Positions 26,814 through 35,997 of a DNA stretch of 64,000 bases are shown piece by piece; position 1 is the first letter of the stretch, and the number at the start of each line of letters is the position of its first letter. The DNA comes from Actinomycetota bacterium (GTDB taxonomy: Bacteria; Actinomycetota; Actinomycetes; S36-B12; GCA-2699445). The DNA lies in assembly GCA_029978705.1 (NCBI GenBank), contig JAPOIY010000006.1, positions 40,750-104,749 on the forward strand, in the 5' to 3' direction. The position numbers and the translations under genes were made by a program. The notes under the pieces are model-generated. The model was not told the DNA's origin and did no database searches. It saw nothing but the letters and a program-made list of their open reading frames with translations.

Positions 26814-29039
26814 TCAGCCGCCGCTCACCTGGACCGCGCCGGGTGTCCCCGTCACCGTCACCGTCCCGTCCTGGTCGGTGCGCCAGACCGACGCACCGGC
26901 CGACCCATATTCCGCCAGGGTCGCGGCAGCCGGGTGCCCGTACGAGTTGCCCGTCCCGGCACTGGCCACGGCGACCGCGGGATGCAGCCACGCCGCGAAC
27001 GCCCCGTCCTGGTGATCCGAGCCGTGATGCGGGATGACGACCACGTCGACGGGCGGGAGGCGCCAGGCGGTCATCACCCGACGCTGCGCTTCCGGCTCGA
27101 TGTCCCCCGGCACGAGGGCCCGCAGCCCATCGGGCCATTCGAGCAACAGCACGGCGCTGCCGTTGTTCAGGTCGTCGGGGGACGAGGTGTACCCCGGTGG
27201 CGGCCACAGGACGGTCGCCTGTACGTCCCCCAGGGCGACGTGGGTGCCCGCGGCCACCGGTCGCACGCCTCCGGATGCGCTCGCCAAGGCCGCGATCGCG
27301 GTGGCGGTGCCGGTGCGGGGGGTGCCGGTCGGGGCCACCACGGAGCCGATGTGCCGGATCGTCAGCAACAGGGGCAGCCCGCCCACGTGGTCGGCGTGAT
27401 AGTGGCTGAGGACGACTGCGCTGAGGTCGCCTGCCCCCACGTGGTTGAGGCATCCGGACAGATCGGCCCCCTCCGGGCCGGTGTCGAGCAGGACCGGGCC
27501 GCCGCTGGTGTTCGCCAGGACTGCGGTCCCCTGGCCCACGTCGCAGACGACCAGACGCCAGTCGGCCACCTGGCCGGGGTGGCCGAGGGTGACCAGGGCG
27601 GTGACGCTGATCGCTGCGGCCACCGGCAGGCGCGGCCCTCCCCGCAGGAGCAGCCCCAGCGCCACCCCGACCGCCGCCCCCACCAGCACGGCCCGCAGGA
27701 ACGGGGTCGGCCACGCGGCGTGCGCCAGCCGCGAGGACATCTCGGCGACGCGCAGGACCCCCGTGGCCAGCCACACCGCGGGCGCGGCTGCGGCGACCCC
27801 GGCCACCGGTCCGAGCAGCGCCGCGACGAGCCCCAGCACCGTGATGGGGGCGATCACGGGGGCGACGACCAGGTTCGCGGGGACCGCGACCCACGAGACG
27901 GAGGCTCCCATCCCGAGGAGGAGGGGCGCTGTCGCGACGTGGGCCGCCACTGCGACCGCGAACGGCAGGGCGAGCCAGCCGGGCAGGAACTCCAGGTGTC
28001 GCGCCAGCCAGGGGGCGACGGTCAGGAGGGCGGCGGTAGCGACCACGGACAGCGCGAATCCCATCGACCACGCCAGTTCCGGGCTGACCAGCAGCAGGAG
28101 GGTCACGGTGCTCCCCAGCACCGGCAGGCCCCGCGAGGCTCCTCCCAGGGCCAGCCCCACCAGAGCCGCGGCCGCCATCACCGCCGCGCGCAGGACGCTG
28201 GGCTGCGGGCCGACCACGAACGCGTACCCGGCGAGGGCCGCCCCCGAGGCCGCGGACTGCGCCCGCAGCCCGGCCCCGAGCACCCGCAGTACCACGAGAA
28301 CGGCGCCGACGACGACCACGAAGTTGCCGCCCGATACCGCGGTCAGGTGGGCCAGCCCCGACTGCTGCATGGCCCACGCCAGACCGGGGTGCTGGGCCGC
28401 CTCGTCCCCCAAGGCGATGCCCGACACCAGGGACGCCGCGGCCGCGTCCGCGCCCGGGGCCCGGGCGCACGCTTCTGCGAGCGAGGTACGCAGCGCCGCC
28501 GGCACGGCGGCGGCTGGACCCGGTCCGCCGTCCACCCGGATCGCCGTGACCGCGGTGGCCGGGGCCGTGACCCGCGTCGGTTCCCGGGCGGCCACGCGGC
28601 CCTGCCAGGACCACTGCTGGCCGGGGACGATCTCGGGCGGCAGGTCCGACTGGGCCACCCGCAGCCGGACGGGGACCGCGACGCGCCACTCCCGGGTCCC
28701 CGCGCGAACTCCGGTGACCGTGAGCGGGACCGAGACCGCACCCTCCTCCCCCAGCCCGGCATCGAGTTGTCGCGGCGTGCCGGTGACGTCTCCGGTCAGG
28801 AAGACGGTGCGATCGACCAGTTCCGCGGGCAGGTCTCGGGCCGCCGCGCCCAGGGCGGCGACCATCAGCGCAGCGCTGCCCACCACGAGAACCGGTGCCG
28901 CCCGGCGCCGCCACGCGCCGACCAGCAGCGCCGCCGCGAGCAGACCCACGGCGCCGGGACCGGACCCGGCCCACCCCACCGCGGCCCCCAACCAGGCCGC
29001 ACCGGCGAGCCACAGGGACCGGCGATCGGTCGGGATCAC
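26814..29039 (-). CDS. comEC: ComEC/Rec2-type DNA uptake channel
   Basis: A 741-residue polytopic protein: short N-terminal membrane helices, an OB-like extracellular part (residues about 70-190), the Competence membrane domain (about 220-490, including GLAHLTAVSGGNFVVV), and a C-terminal metallo-beta-lactamase-fold domain with LSHYHADHVGG (about 544-554) and VVIPHHGSDHQDG. It forms the inner-membrane channel for single-stranded DNA in transformation. The GTG at 29039 overlaps the comEA stop as GTGA. No pilus genes are in the window, so natural transformation cannot be concluded. Confidence 0.93.
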   Translation of the reverse strand: MIPTDRRSLWLAGAAWLGAAVGWAGSGPGAVGLLAAALLVGAWRRRAAPVLVVGSAALMVAALGAAARDLPAELVDRTVFLTGDVTGTPRQLDAGLGEEGAVSVPLTVTGVRAGTREWRVAVPVRLRVAQSDLPPEIVPGQQWSWQGRVAAREPTRVTAPATAVTAIRVDGGPGPAAAVPAALRTSLAEACARAPGADAAAASLVSGIALGDEAAQHPGLAWAMQQSGLAHLTAVSGGNFVVVVGAVLVVLRVLGAGLRAQSAASGAALAGYAFVVGPQPSVLRAAVMAAAALVGLALGGASRGLPVLGSTVTLLLLVSPELAWSMGFALSVVATAALLTVAPWLARHLEFLPGWLALPFAVAVAAHVATAPLLLGMGASVSWVAVPANLVVAPVIAPITVLGLVAALLGPVAGVAAAAPAVWLATGVLRVAEMSSRLAHAAWPTPFLRAVLVGAAVGVALGLLLRGGPRLPVAAAISVTALVTLGHPGQVADWRLVVCDVGQGTAVLANTSGGPVLLDTGPEGADLSGCLNHVGAGDLSAVVLSHYHADHVGGLPLLLTIRHIGSVVAPTGTPRTGTATAIAALASASGGVRPVAAGTHVALGDVQATVLWPPPGYTSSPDDLNNGSAVLLLEWPDGLRALVPGDIEPEAQRRVMTAWRLPPVDVVVIPHHGSDHQDGAFAAWLHPAVAVASAGTGNSYGHPAAATLAEYGSAGASVWRTDQDGTVTVTGTPGAVQVSGG

Positions 29040-29704
29040 CCCACCGTGACCTGGTCGCGCATCCCGGCCAGCGTCTGGTCGCCGATGCCGCTGACATCGA
29101 GCAGGTCGTCGACGGAGGTGAACGGGCCGTTGTCGGTGCGCCACTGCACGATGGCGGCCGCCAGCACCGGGCCGATGCCGTCGAGCTCCTCGAGTTGCGC
29201 CTCGGTCGCGGTGTTGAGGTCGATGGCGGCTACGGCGGCCGCGGGTGGCCCCCCGGACGCCACCGGCACCGGACTCGCGATGGCACCGGAGCCCGGCCCG
29301 ACCCGCACCTGCTCCCCGTCGGTCAGCACCCGCGCCAGGTTGACCGGGCCGTAGCGTCCGGTCGTGCCGCCTGCGGCCGCCACAGCGTCCATGACCCGGC
29401 TGCCCGCCGGAAGTTCCCGGGGCCCGGGGCTGGCGACGGTCCCGCGCACGTCCACGGTGATGGTCGCGGGACTCGACCCGACCGAGGCACCCGGCGACGG
29501 TCCCCCGACCGGCACAGCGCCGGCCGTCGGCGGCGCACTGGTGGGCAGGGCGCTGACGGCCACCGCGTCGGGGGGGCGGGTGACCGGGACCGGACCCTGC
29601 GGCCTGCCCCACCACCACCAGCATGCCGCGACGGCCACGGCGATACCGCCGAGGACGGCCAGGACGGGGGTCGAACCGGGCTCGAAGGGGACGCGGGAAC
29701 GCAT
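29036..29704 (-). CDS. comEA: ComEA-like DNA-binding protein
   Basis: A 222-residue membrane-anchored protein: one N-terminal membrane segment (about 13-32), a Pro/Thr/Ser-rich linker (40-80), an SLBB domain (about 82-140, ITVDVRGTVASPG) and a C-terminal helix-hairpin-helix pair (DLNTATEAQLEELDGIGPVL; VSGIGDQTLAGM). It binds incoming double-stranded DNA outside the membrane and passes it to ComEC, with which it is GTGA-coupled. The start is ATG at 29704. Two hairpins lie upstream, between it and plsY. Confidence 0.92.
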   Translation of the reverse strand: MRSRVPFEPGSTPVLAVLGGIAVAVAACWWWWGRPQGPVPVTRPPDAVAVSALPTSAPPTAGAVPVGGPSPGASVGSSPATITVDVRGTVASPGPRELPAGSRVMDAVAAAGGTTGRYGPVNLARVLTDGEQVRVGPGSGAIASPVPVASGGPPAAAVAAIDLNTATEAQLEELDGIGPVLAAAIVQWRTDNGPFTSVDDLLDVSGIGDQTLAGMRDQVTVG

Positions 29705-29761
29705 GGTCCACCGTCACCGCACGAAGTGCCCCGGCGGCGGGGACGAACGCCATTGGGGACG

Positions 29762-29798
29762 GCCCGCGCTCGCTGCGGGCTGTGGAGGCTCAGCCTCC
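29762..29798 (-). terminator. Two tandem GC hairpins between plsY and comEA
   Basis: Inverted repeats GCCCGC/GCGGGC (29762-29780, 7-nt loop) and GGAGGC/GCCTCC (29784-29798, 3-nt loop that is the plsY stop codon). No T-run follows on the minus strand, so this could be a rho-independent-like stop without U-tract, a processing site or an attenuator before comEA. Confidence 0.4.
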
Positions 29799-30392
29799 GG
29801 CATCTCCGCGGGCGACGAAACGGCGGTCCCGCCACGCCGCGGCGATGTTGGGGAAGTGGCGCACGATCACGAGCAGCCCGAGGGCGATCCCGTACAGCGC
29901 GTCCTCCCACACGGGGATGGCGGCGATCCCGCAGCCGATGAGCACCACGGCCCCGACGACGGCTCCGATACCCATCCGCCGGGAGACGGCGAACCCGATG
30001 GCGAAGCCGACCAGGACGAACGGCACCCAGATCGGGTGCGTGCCGAGGATGGCCCCGAGCGTGGTGGCCACACCCTTGCCGCCGCGACCGCGCAGGAACG
30101 GTGAGGTGATGTGCCCCACCACCGCCATGAACCCGGCCATCTCCGCGGTGGACTCCCCGCCGACGACCTGGAAGAGCAGAGCCGGGAGGAGCCCTTTGAG
30201 GATGTCCAGGACGGCCACGATGACGCCGGTGCGCCGCCCCAGCACCCGACCGGCATTGGTCGCGCCGGGGTTCCCCGATCCCTGGTCGTGCAGGTCGATG
30301 CCGCGCATGCGGGCGATGATCGACGCGGGATTGATGGCTCCCACGGCGTAGCCCACCACAGCGGCGAGCAGTAGGAGGGGAGCCTCGGTCAC
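29790..30392 (-). CDS. plsY: Glycerol-3-phosphate acyltransferase PlsY
   Basis: Membrane acyltransferase that uses acyl phosphate to make lysophosphatidate. The 200 aa contain family motif 1 GSGNPGATNAGR, motif 2 HITSPFLRGRGGKGVAT and a final HFPNIAA-type segment, with about five membrane helices. The GTG at 30392 overlaps the degV stop as GTGA. In many actinobacteria degV lies directly before comEA; plsY is placed between them here. Its partner plsX is not in the window. Confidence 0.93.
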   Translation of the reverse strand: MTEAPLLLLAAVVGYAVGAINPASIIARMRGIDLHDQGSGNPGATNAGRVLGRRTGVIVAVLDILKGLLPALLFQVVGGESTAEMAGFMAVVGHITSPFLRGRGGKGVATTLGAILGTHPIWVPFVLVGFAIGFAVSRRMGIGAVVGAVVLIGCGIAAIPVWEDALYGIALGLLVIVRHFPNIAAAWRDRRFVARGDAGG

Positions 30393-31261
30393 TCGGTGCG
30401 TCCCGGCGTCCGGACGGGGCTCACGATGACCGCCAGCATGCCCGGGCCCGTGTGGGAGCCGATGACCGCACCCACCTCGCCGACCATGACCTGGGCTTCC
30501 GGGAGGCGCTGCCGCAGCCGGTCCGCGAGCTCGTCCGCGCGCGTGGCGGCGTCCAGGTGCATGACGGCGACGCCGCAGGGACGGTCCCCGGCCGACTCCT
30601 CGGCCAGTTCCTCCAGCCGGGCGATGGCGCGCCCGGCCGTGCGCACCTTCTCCAGCGGCTGCACCCGGCCCTTGGCCAGGTGGAGAATGGGTTTCATGGC
30701 CAGCGCGGACCCGATCCAGCGCTGTGCGGCCCCGATGCGGCCACCGCGCCGCAGGAACTCCAGCGAGTCCACGTAGAACAGGACGCGGGTCTCCGCGCAC
30801 GTCTTGACCGCGGCGGCTGCGGCGGCCGCCACACTCTCGCCCCGCGCCAGGGCCCGGGCAGCGCTCACCACCCCGTAGCCGAGACCCATGGAGACGCTGC
30901 TGCTGTCCACGACATCGACCGGGACCGGGGCGTCGGCTGCGGCGAGGACCGCGGAGTCGTAGGTGCCCGACAGGTCCGCCGACAGGTGGACGGACAGGAT
31001 CCTCTCCGCCCCGGCGGACGCCGCCTCCCGGTACTCCTGCAGGAAGCGGGCGGGTGACGGCCGCGACGTGCTCACCGGTGTACCGGCGCGCAGGGCGGCT
31101 CCCACCTCCGCGGGCGTGACCGTCACGCCTTCCTCGTACGCGTCGTCCCCGATGATGACGGTCACCGGGACCACGCGGATGCCCCAGTAGTCGAGCAGCG
31201 GGGGCGGCAGGCTGGCCGTCGAGTCGGTGACCAGCGCGGCGGGGGACAGCGACGGCGACAT
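30389..31261 (-). CDS. DegV family fatty-acid-binding protein
   Basis: A 290-residue DegV protein, a family that holds a single fatty acid in a deep cleft and can present it to fatty-acid kinase. Seen: LVTDSTASLPPPLLDYWGI at the N terminus, GTPVSTSRPSPARF, ILSVHLSADLSGTYDSA, a DSSSVSMGLGYGV segment and a late GEVGAVIGSHTGPGM. The ATG at 31261 is chosen because a TAGCCT -10 box stands seven bases upstream; an in-frame start six codons earlier would put that box inside the gene. Coupled to plsY, an acyl-handling enzyme, which fits a lipid role. Confidence 0.93.
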   Translation of the reverse strand: MSPSLSPAALVTDSTASLPPPLLDYWGIRVVPVTVIIGDDAYEEGVTVTPAEVGAALRAGTPVSTSRPSPARFLQEYREAASAGAERILSVHLSADLSGTYDSAVLAAADAPVPVDVVDSSSVSMGLGYGVVSAARALARGESVAAAAAAAVKTCAETRVLFYVDSLEFLRRGGRIGAAQRWIGSALAMKPILHLAKGRVQPLEKVRTAGRAIARLEELAEESAGDRPCGVAVMHLDAATRADELADRLRQRLPEAQVMVGEVGAVIGSHTGPGMLAVIVSPVRTPGRTE

Positions 31262-31268
31262 GCCTGTC

Positions 31269-31274
31269 AGGCTA
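31269..31274 (-). promoter_or_regulatory. -10 box TAGCCT for leaderless degV
   Basis: Minus strand TAGCCT-GACAGGC-ATG. A TTGGCC lies 19 bp further upstream as a possible -35. Confidence 0.55.
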
Positions 31275-31319
31275 CGCACCGGCCGGGCCGGGTGGCCAAT
31301 GGCGGAGATGAGCCGGCGG

Positions 31320-33797
31320 TCAGGGGACGATGTTGACGAGTTTGGGGGGGCGCACGATCACCCGCCGGGGTTCACCGCCCTGCAGGGCGGCGACGGCGGC
31401 GTCGCTGGCCAGCGCGAGGTCGCGCAGCTCGTCCTCGGTGACGTCGGGGCTGACCTGCAGCCGGCCGCGCACCTTGCCCCCCACCTGCACGACGCACGTG
31501 ACCTCGTCGCGGGCGACCAGCGCGGGGTCCACCTCGGGCCATCCGGCGCGCGCCACACTCGGTTCGTGGCCCAGGGCCTGCCACATGTCCTCGGCGGTGT
31601 AGGGAGCGGACAGCGACAGCAGCACGGCCACCGCCTCCGCGCCCTCGCGCACGGCCGGGTCGTCGGCCCCTCCGGAGTCGATCGCCTTGCGCAGCACGTT
31701 GACCAGCTCCATGGTGCGCGCCACCGCGACGTTGAACCGGAACGACTCCACCGCCGTGGTGGCGTCCTGCACCGCCCGGTGAGTGGCCTGGCGCACCGCC
31801 CGGTCCCCGGTCGCGGGATCGGACCCGGGCGCCGACGTCACGTCGCGCGCGACCCGCCAGGCACGGGCCAGGAAACGTTTGGCGCCCGCCGGCGAGACGT
31901 CGGCCCAATCCACGTCGTCCTCGGGGGGGCCGGCGAAGACCATGGTCAGACGGATCGCATCCACGCCGTTGACCGCCAGTTCGTCGGACAGGCGCACGAG
32001 GTTGCCGCGCGACTTCGACATCGCCGAGCCGCCCATGACGACCATGCCCTGGTTCAGCAGGCGCGTGAACGGCTCAGTGAAGTCCACCTGGCCCATGTCG
32101 TACAGCACCTTGGTGAAGAAGCGGGCGTACAGCAGGTGCAGGATCGCGTGCGTCACGCCCCCGACGTACTGGTCGACGGGCAGCCACTCCTTGGCGGCGG
32201 CCACGTCGAAGGGCTGGGTGTCGTCGTGGGGGTCGAGGAACCGCAGGAAGTACCAGGAGGAGTCGACGAACGTGTCCATCGTGTCGGGATCCCGCTGCCC
32301 GGGCCCGCCGCAACGGGGACAGGCGACCTCGCGCCATGCGGTCGCGGCCCCCAGCGGCGAGCTGCCCTTGGGTTTCAGGTCCAGGCCTTCCGCGGCGGGC
32401 AGCCGCACGGGGAGTTGGTCGTCCGGCACCGGGACCTCACCGCAGTCAGGACAGTGGATGATCGGGATGGGTGTGCCCCAGTAACGCTGCCGGGAGATCA
32501 GCCAGTCGCGCAGCCGGTAGTTCACGGCCGGTCGGCCGGTCCCCCGTTCCTCGAGCACGGCGATGATGCGGTCGATGGCTTCGACCTTCGCCATGCCGTC
32601 GAGTGGGCCGCTGTTGACCATCACGCCGTCACCGGAGGTGGCGACCCCCGACTCCCCCGGGTCGTCGACGTCGGCGACGGCGACCACGGTTCGCACGGGC
32701 AGGTTGAAGGCTCGGGCGAAGTCGAGGTCGCGCTGGTCGTGGGCGGGCACCGCCATGATCGCGCCGGTGCCGTAGTCCGCCAGGACGTAGTCGCTGGCCC
32801 AGATCGGCAGTTTCTCGCCGTTGACGGGGTTGACGGCGTACCGGTGCAGAAAAACCCCCGTCTTGTCCCGGTCGGTGGCGAGCCGGTCCAACTCACTGGT
32901 CTGGCGCACCTCCTCCAGGTACGCGGCGAACTCCTCGGCCGCCGGGGTGTCCGCGGCGAGCTCGGCGGCCAGATCACTGTCGGCGGCGACGACGAAGAAC
33001 GTCGCCCCGTACAGGGTGTCCGGTCGCGTGGTGTAGACCGTGACCGGCTCGTCGCGCCCCTCGATGGCGAACTCCACCTCCGCCCCGGTGGAGCGGCCGA
33101 TCCAGTTGCGCTGCATCAGCAGCACCTTCTCCGGCCACGCGCCCTCCAGCTGGGCCATGTCGTCGAGCAGGCGGTCGGCGTAGTCGGTGATCCGCAAGTA
33201 CCACTGCGTGAGCTTCTTCTTGGTGACTACGGCGTCGCAGCGTTCGCACCGGCCGTCGACCACCTGCTCGTTGGCGAGGACCGTCTGGTCGTTGGGGCAC
33301 CAGTTGACCTGGGAGTCCTTCCGGTAGGCCAGCCCCCGCTCGAACATGCGCAGGAACAGCCACTGGTTCCACCGGTAGTACTCCGGGTCGCAGGTGTTCA
33401 GCACCCGGTCCCAGTCGAACGAGCACGCGTAGCGGCGCATCGACGCCTTCTGCTGCTCGATGTTCTCGTACGTCCACCCGGCCGGATCGACGCCGCGTTT
33501 GATGGCGGCGTTCTCGGCGGGCAGCCCGAAGGCGTCCCAGCCGATCGGGTGCATGACGTTGAAGCCCCGCTGCACCCAGTACCGCGCCAGCACGTCACCC
33601 AGGGCGTACGCCTCTGCGTGCCCCATGTGCAGATCCCCGCTGGGGTACGGGAACATGTCGAGGATGTACTTCTTCGGCCGGGGGTCCGCCGGGTCTCCGG
33701 ACCGGAACGGCTGGATCTCGTCCCAGACGGGCAGCCACTTCTCCTGCAACTGATCGGGGTCGTACCCGGCGGTGGTTCGGTCGTCAGACGCGTGCAT
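31320..33797 (-). CDS. leuS: Leucine--tRNA ligase
   Basis: Class I synthetase, 825 aa. HIGH motif appears as LHMGHAEAY (about 56-64), the KMSKS motif as AMSKSRGN, a form common in LeuRS. The CP1 editing domain contains [12 protein letters not shown] and the late [17 protein letters not shown]; zinc-type Cys pairs appear at CERC, CPDC and CPRC. The ATG at 33797 has a GAGGGAC-type site upstream. It is monocistronic-looking, with 58 bp to degV and 58 bp to the upstream gene. Confidence 0.97.
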   Translation of the reverse strand: MHASDDRTTAGYDPDQLQEKWLPVWDEIQPFRSGDPADPRPKKYILDMFPYPSGDLHMGHAEAYALGDVLARYWVQRGFNVMHPIGWDAFGLPAENAAIKRGVDPAGWTYENIEQQKASMRRYACSFDWDRVLNTCDPEYYRWNQWLFLRMFERGLAYRKDSQVNWCPNDQTVLANEQVVDGRCERCDAVVTKKKLTQWYLRITDYADRLLDDMAQLEGAWPEKVLLMQRNWIGRSTGAEVEFAIEGRDEPVTVYTTRPDTLYGATFFVVAADSDLAAELAADTPAAEEFAAYLEEVRQTSELDRLATDRDKTGVFLHRYAVNPVNGEKLPIWASDYVLADYGTGAIMAVPAHDQRDLDFARAFNLPVRTVVAVADVDDPGESGVATSGDGVMVNSGPLDGMAKVEAIDRIIAVLEERGTGRPAVNYRLRDWLISRQRYWGTPIPIIHCPDCGEVPVPDDQLPVRLPAAEGLDLKPKGSSPLGAATAWREVACPRCGGPGQRDPDTMDTFVDSSWYFLRFLDPHDDTQPFDVAAAKEWLPVDQYVGGVTHAILHLLYARFFTKVLYDMGQVDFTEPFTRLLNQGMVVMGGSAMSKSRGNLVRLSDELAVNGVDAIRLTMVFAGPPEDDVDWADVSPAGAKRFLARAWRVARDVTSAPGSDPATGDRAVRQATHRAVQDATTAVESFRFNVAVARTMELVNVLRKAIDSGGADDPAVREGAEAVAVLLSLSAPYTAEDMWQALGHEPSVARAGWPEVDPALVARDEVTCVVQVGGKVRGRLQVSPDVTEDELRDLALASDAAVAALQGGEPRRVIVRPPKLVNIVP

Positions 33798-33835
33798 GTT
33801 CCCTGTCCCTCAGGCCCCGTCATCGGCGGCCCCTC

Positions 33836-33841
33836 ATCGTA
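33836..33841 (-). promoter_or_regulatory. -10 box TACGAT for leuS
   Basis: Minus strand TANNNT hexamer 38 bases before the leuS ATG, leaving a short leader that holds the ribosome-binding site. No T-box-like structure fits in this space. Confidence 0.35.
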
Positions 33842-33855
33842 CCGACCGGTCGGGG

Positions 33856-34491
33856 TCAGGCCAGCGCGGGCAGCGCCAGCACCAGCAGTGCCTGGGCGAC
33901 GTGATAGGTGACGTGCACCGCCACCCGGCCGCCCGGCGCGGGCCCCACGAACCGGCCGTAGGCCAGCAGGGCGTCGGACCCGGCGAACAGCGTCACGCCT
34001 GCCATGACCAGCGGGTTCGCCGTGCCGAACCCGAACACGACGACGGCCCCGAGAACGGCCAGGTAGGCCACGACGATGACCCCCAGCACGCGGGACCGGC
34101 GCCCGGCCCCGGCCACCACCGGCCGGGCGACCACGCTGAGCAGCACCCCCAACAGCACCGCCCCGGCCACCAGGGTCCCGGTGTGCTGCGGGACGAGCAG
34201 GAAGGCGACCAGATAGCCGACGTGGCCCAGGAGGAAGGCGGCCGCCCCGGCGATGAACCAGTCGAGGAAGAGCAGCACGTCGCCGATGAGACCCAAGGTC
34301 AGCCCGACCACCATGGCGGTGCGCACCGCCCCGTCGGCGGGGGTGAGGGCGGCCGCCGCCGCAATGAGCGCCACCAGGACAGCGGGTTTCGCGACGGCCT
34401 CGACGCCGCGCCGGTCCCGCCCGACCGCCCACCAGTCGAAACCGGCGGCGACAGCGGCCGCGGCCAGCGCGAACCATGCCGCGGCGGTCAC
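33856..34491 (-). CDS. Lysoplasmalogenase-like (YhhN/TMEM86) membrane protein
   Basis: A 211-residue protein with about eight hydrophobic helices and the YhhN-family pattern: KPAVLVALIAAA (helix 2), LTLGLIGDVLLFL with conserved Asp, LGHVGYLVAF, and a late LFAGSDALLAYGRFV with conserved Ser-Asp. Animal relatives cleave the vinyl-ether bond of lysoplasmalogens; the bacterial role is mostly unknown. The GTG start at 34491 overlaps the SGNH-hydrolase stop as GTGA, so the two are co-translated. Confidence 0.82.
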   Translation of the reverse strand: MTAAAWFALAAAAVAAGFDWWAVGRDRRGVEAVAKPAVLVALIAAAAALTPADGAVRTAMVVGLTLGLIGDVLLFLDWFIAGAAAFLLGHVGYLVAFLLVPQHTGTLVAGAVLLGVLLSVVARPVVAGAGRRSRVLGVIVVAYLAVLGAVVVFGFGTANPLVMAGVTLFAGSDALLAYGRFVGPAPGGRVAVHVTYHVAQALLVLALPALA

Positions 34492-35204
34492 GGCGCCCAC
34501 CCCGCAGCCAACAGCGTCTCGGCGGTCCCCTTGCCGACCCGCTCGTGGCTGTCCCAGCCCCAATGCAGTCCGTCGGGGTTGTTGGTGTCGGTGGTGACGA
34601 GGACGTCCAGGTCGACGGCGGGCACTCCGCGCTCGGCGCACCAGGCGCGGGCAGCCGTCACCGCCGGGGCGTGGGGGCGCTGCGCGGGGTAGAGGTGACT
34701 GCGGTACGGGGACGGCAGCAACCGCACGACCGGCAGATCGGGTCGCAGTGTGCGCACCGCCTGGATGATGCGGTCGTGGTAGTGGTTGCTGGCCGCCGGG
34801 GACAGTTGGGAGAACCGGCCGTCGCTGGCGGCGATCACGCGGGGGGCCGCCGCCAGGAACGCGGAACGGACCCGGCGCCGCAGCCCCCCGGGACGCACGT
34901 AGTGGATGGACTCCCGGGCCCACGTCGGCACCGCCGCCGGCAGCTGGTCGAAACTGCCGAGCGCGAGGACCAGGGCGGTCGCCCGCGGCAGGTAGGCGCC
35001 CCACACCACGGGGTCCTTCGTGAGCGACCACCAGGCGTCGCGGGCGGTCCACCCCATGCGCGCCGACAGGTCGGCCTCGGCGCCGAGACGGCGGGCGAGC
35101 ACGTTGCCGAACAGGCGGGGCTCGCCGGGCGGGTCAGCGCGGCGCGGGCCGTGGAAGGCCAGCGAGTCACCGAGGATCAGCACATGCGGCCGGTCCGACG
35201 TCAC
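34488..35204 (-). CDS. SGNH/GDSL-family esterase or acyltransferase (OctT-like position)
   Basis: A 238-residue SGNH hydrolase: block I HVLILGDSLAFHG with the catalytic Ser, a later Gly/Asn-type segment (LALGSFDQLP), and the catalytic Asp/His block NPDGLHWGWDSHERVG near the C terminus. No signal peptide is seen. In mycobacteria the equivalent place next to a GpgP-type phosphatase, rsfS and nadD holds OctT, which octanoylates a precursor of methylglucose lipopolysaccharide; that role is possible but unproven here. GTG at 35204 is preferred, because the frame stays open upstream only by running into tRNA-Ala. Confidence 0.72.
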   Translation of the reverse strand: MTSDRPHVLILGDSLAFHGPRRADPPGEPRLFGNVLARRLGAEADLSARMGWTARDAWWSLTKDPVVWGAYLPRATALVLALGSFDQLPAAVPTWARESIHYVRPGGLRRRVRSAFLAAAPRVIAASDGRFSQLSPAASNHYHDRIIQAVRTLRPDLPVVRLLPSPYRSHLYPAQRPHAPAVTAARAWCAERGVPAVDLDVLVTTDTNNPDGLHWGWDSHERVGKGTAETLLAAGWAP

Positions 35205-35231
35205 GACGCGGACCCGGGAAGGATCGAACGG

Positions 35232-35304
35232 TGGAGCTGAGGGGACTCGAACCCCTGACCCCTTGCATGCCATGCAAGTGCGCTACCAGCTGCGCCACAG
35301 CCCC
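35232..35304 (-). tRNA. tRNA-Ala, anticodon GGC
   Basis: A 73-nt cloverleaf folds on the minus strand. The acceptor stem GGGGCTG pairs with CAGCTCC, the anticodon stem CTTGC/GCAAG encloses loop ATGGCAT (anticodon GGC), and the T arm has GGTTCGAGTCC. The discriminator is A and the 3' CCA is not encoded in full (CCG follows). It sits between the phosphatase gene and the SGNH gene on the same strand. Confidence 0.95.
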
Positions 35305-35316
35305 GCTGCTCCGACA

Positions 35317-35345
35317 AGGATAGCCCCTCCCTGAAGCGCTCCGAA
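35317..35345 (-). promoter_or_regulatory. tRNA-Ala promoter (TTCGGA, 17 bp, TATCCT)
   Basis: -35 TTCGGA at 35340-35345 and -10 TATCCT at 35317-35322 on the minus strand, 17-bp spacer. The expected start is 6-7 bases before the mature tRNA 5' end. It fits between the tRNA and the phosphatase stop codon. Confidence 0.5.
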
Positions 35346-35346
35346 C

Positions 35347-35997
35347 CTACACGATAACGTCCCGGTACCCCGGCGCCGGGGCGTCGGGGGGCGCCAGGTT
35401 GTAGGCCTCCAGAGACCATCCGGTCGCGCCGCGGGCCAGCACGGACCACCCGCAGTTGCGCATGACGGTGAGGGCGTGCCAGTGCTGTGCCGGGATGTGC
35501 AACAGGCTCCCGATGGCGGCGCGCGCCGCGCCGCCGTGCGTGACGAAGACGGCCACACCGTCCGGCGGCAGCGTGTCCAGATGCGCGTCGACGGCGCCGG
35601 CGACACGGGTGCCGACCTCGGTCCGGGTCTCCCCCGTGCGCCCTGGGCGCACGTCCACCTCGCTGCGCCAGGCCGCGAGCAGGTCGGCGTCGGTGGCCTG
35701 GATCTCCTCGTGGGTCATGCCCTGCCACTCGCCGGCGTGCGCCTCGCGCAGCGCCGTGGTCGTGGTGACCGGCACCCCGGTGACGCCGCTGAGCGCTGCG
35801 GCGGTGGCCGCCGCGCGGCTGAGGTCGCTGGACACGATGAGGCCGGGCGCCAGCGGCTGCAACAGTTCCGCGGCCTCCTGCGCCTGGCGGCGACCGACTT
35901 CGTCGAGAGGCACGTCCAACTGTCCCTGGAACCTCCTGTCGTGGTTCCAGCGGGTCTGGCCGTGGCGCCACAGGATCGCGCGCCGCACGGGCGTCAC
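35347..35997 (-). CDS. Histidine phosphatase family protein (GpgP-like)
   Basis: A 216-residue phosphoglycerate-mutase-like phosphatase: catalytic LWRHGQTRWNHDRRFQGQLD (phospho-accepting His about residue 10), IVSSDLSRAAATA, LREAHAGEWQGMTHEEI and the second His in FVTHGGAARAAIG. The RHGQT/QGQLD/EWQG pattern and the position after rsfS match the mycobacterial glucosyl-3-phosphoglycerate phosphatase GpgP, but broad-specificity phosphatases look similar. The GTG start at 35997 overlaps the rsfS stop as GTGA. Substrate assignment is an inference from gene order. Confidence 0.85.
   Translation of the reverse strand: MTPVRRAILWRHGQTRWNHDRRFQGQLDVPLDEVGRRQAQEAAELLQPLAPGLIVSSDLSRAAATAAALSGVTGVPVTTTTALREAHAGEWQGMTHEEIQATDADLLAAWRSEVDVRPGRTGETRTEVGTRVAGAVDAHLDTLPPDGVAVFVTHGGAARAAIGSLLHIPAQHWHALTVMRNCGWSVLARGATGWSLEAYNLAPPDAPAPGYRDVIV

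Noticed and set aside
33798..33855. T-box or other riboswitch upstream of leuS
   Set aside because: Only 58 bp separate the genes and no stem-loop or T-box-like conserved string is present.
35205..35273. SGNH hydrolase start at 35273
   Set aside because: This would place the first codons inside tRNA-Ala; the GTG at 35204 directly precedes the GDSL block.
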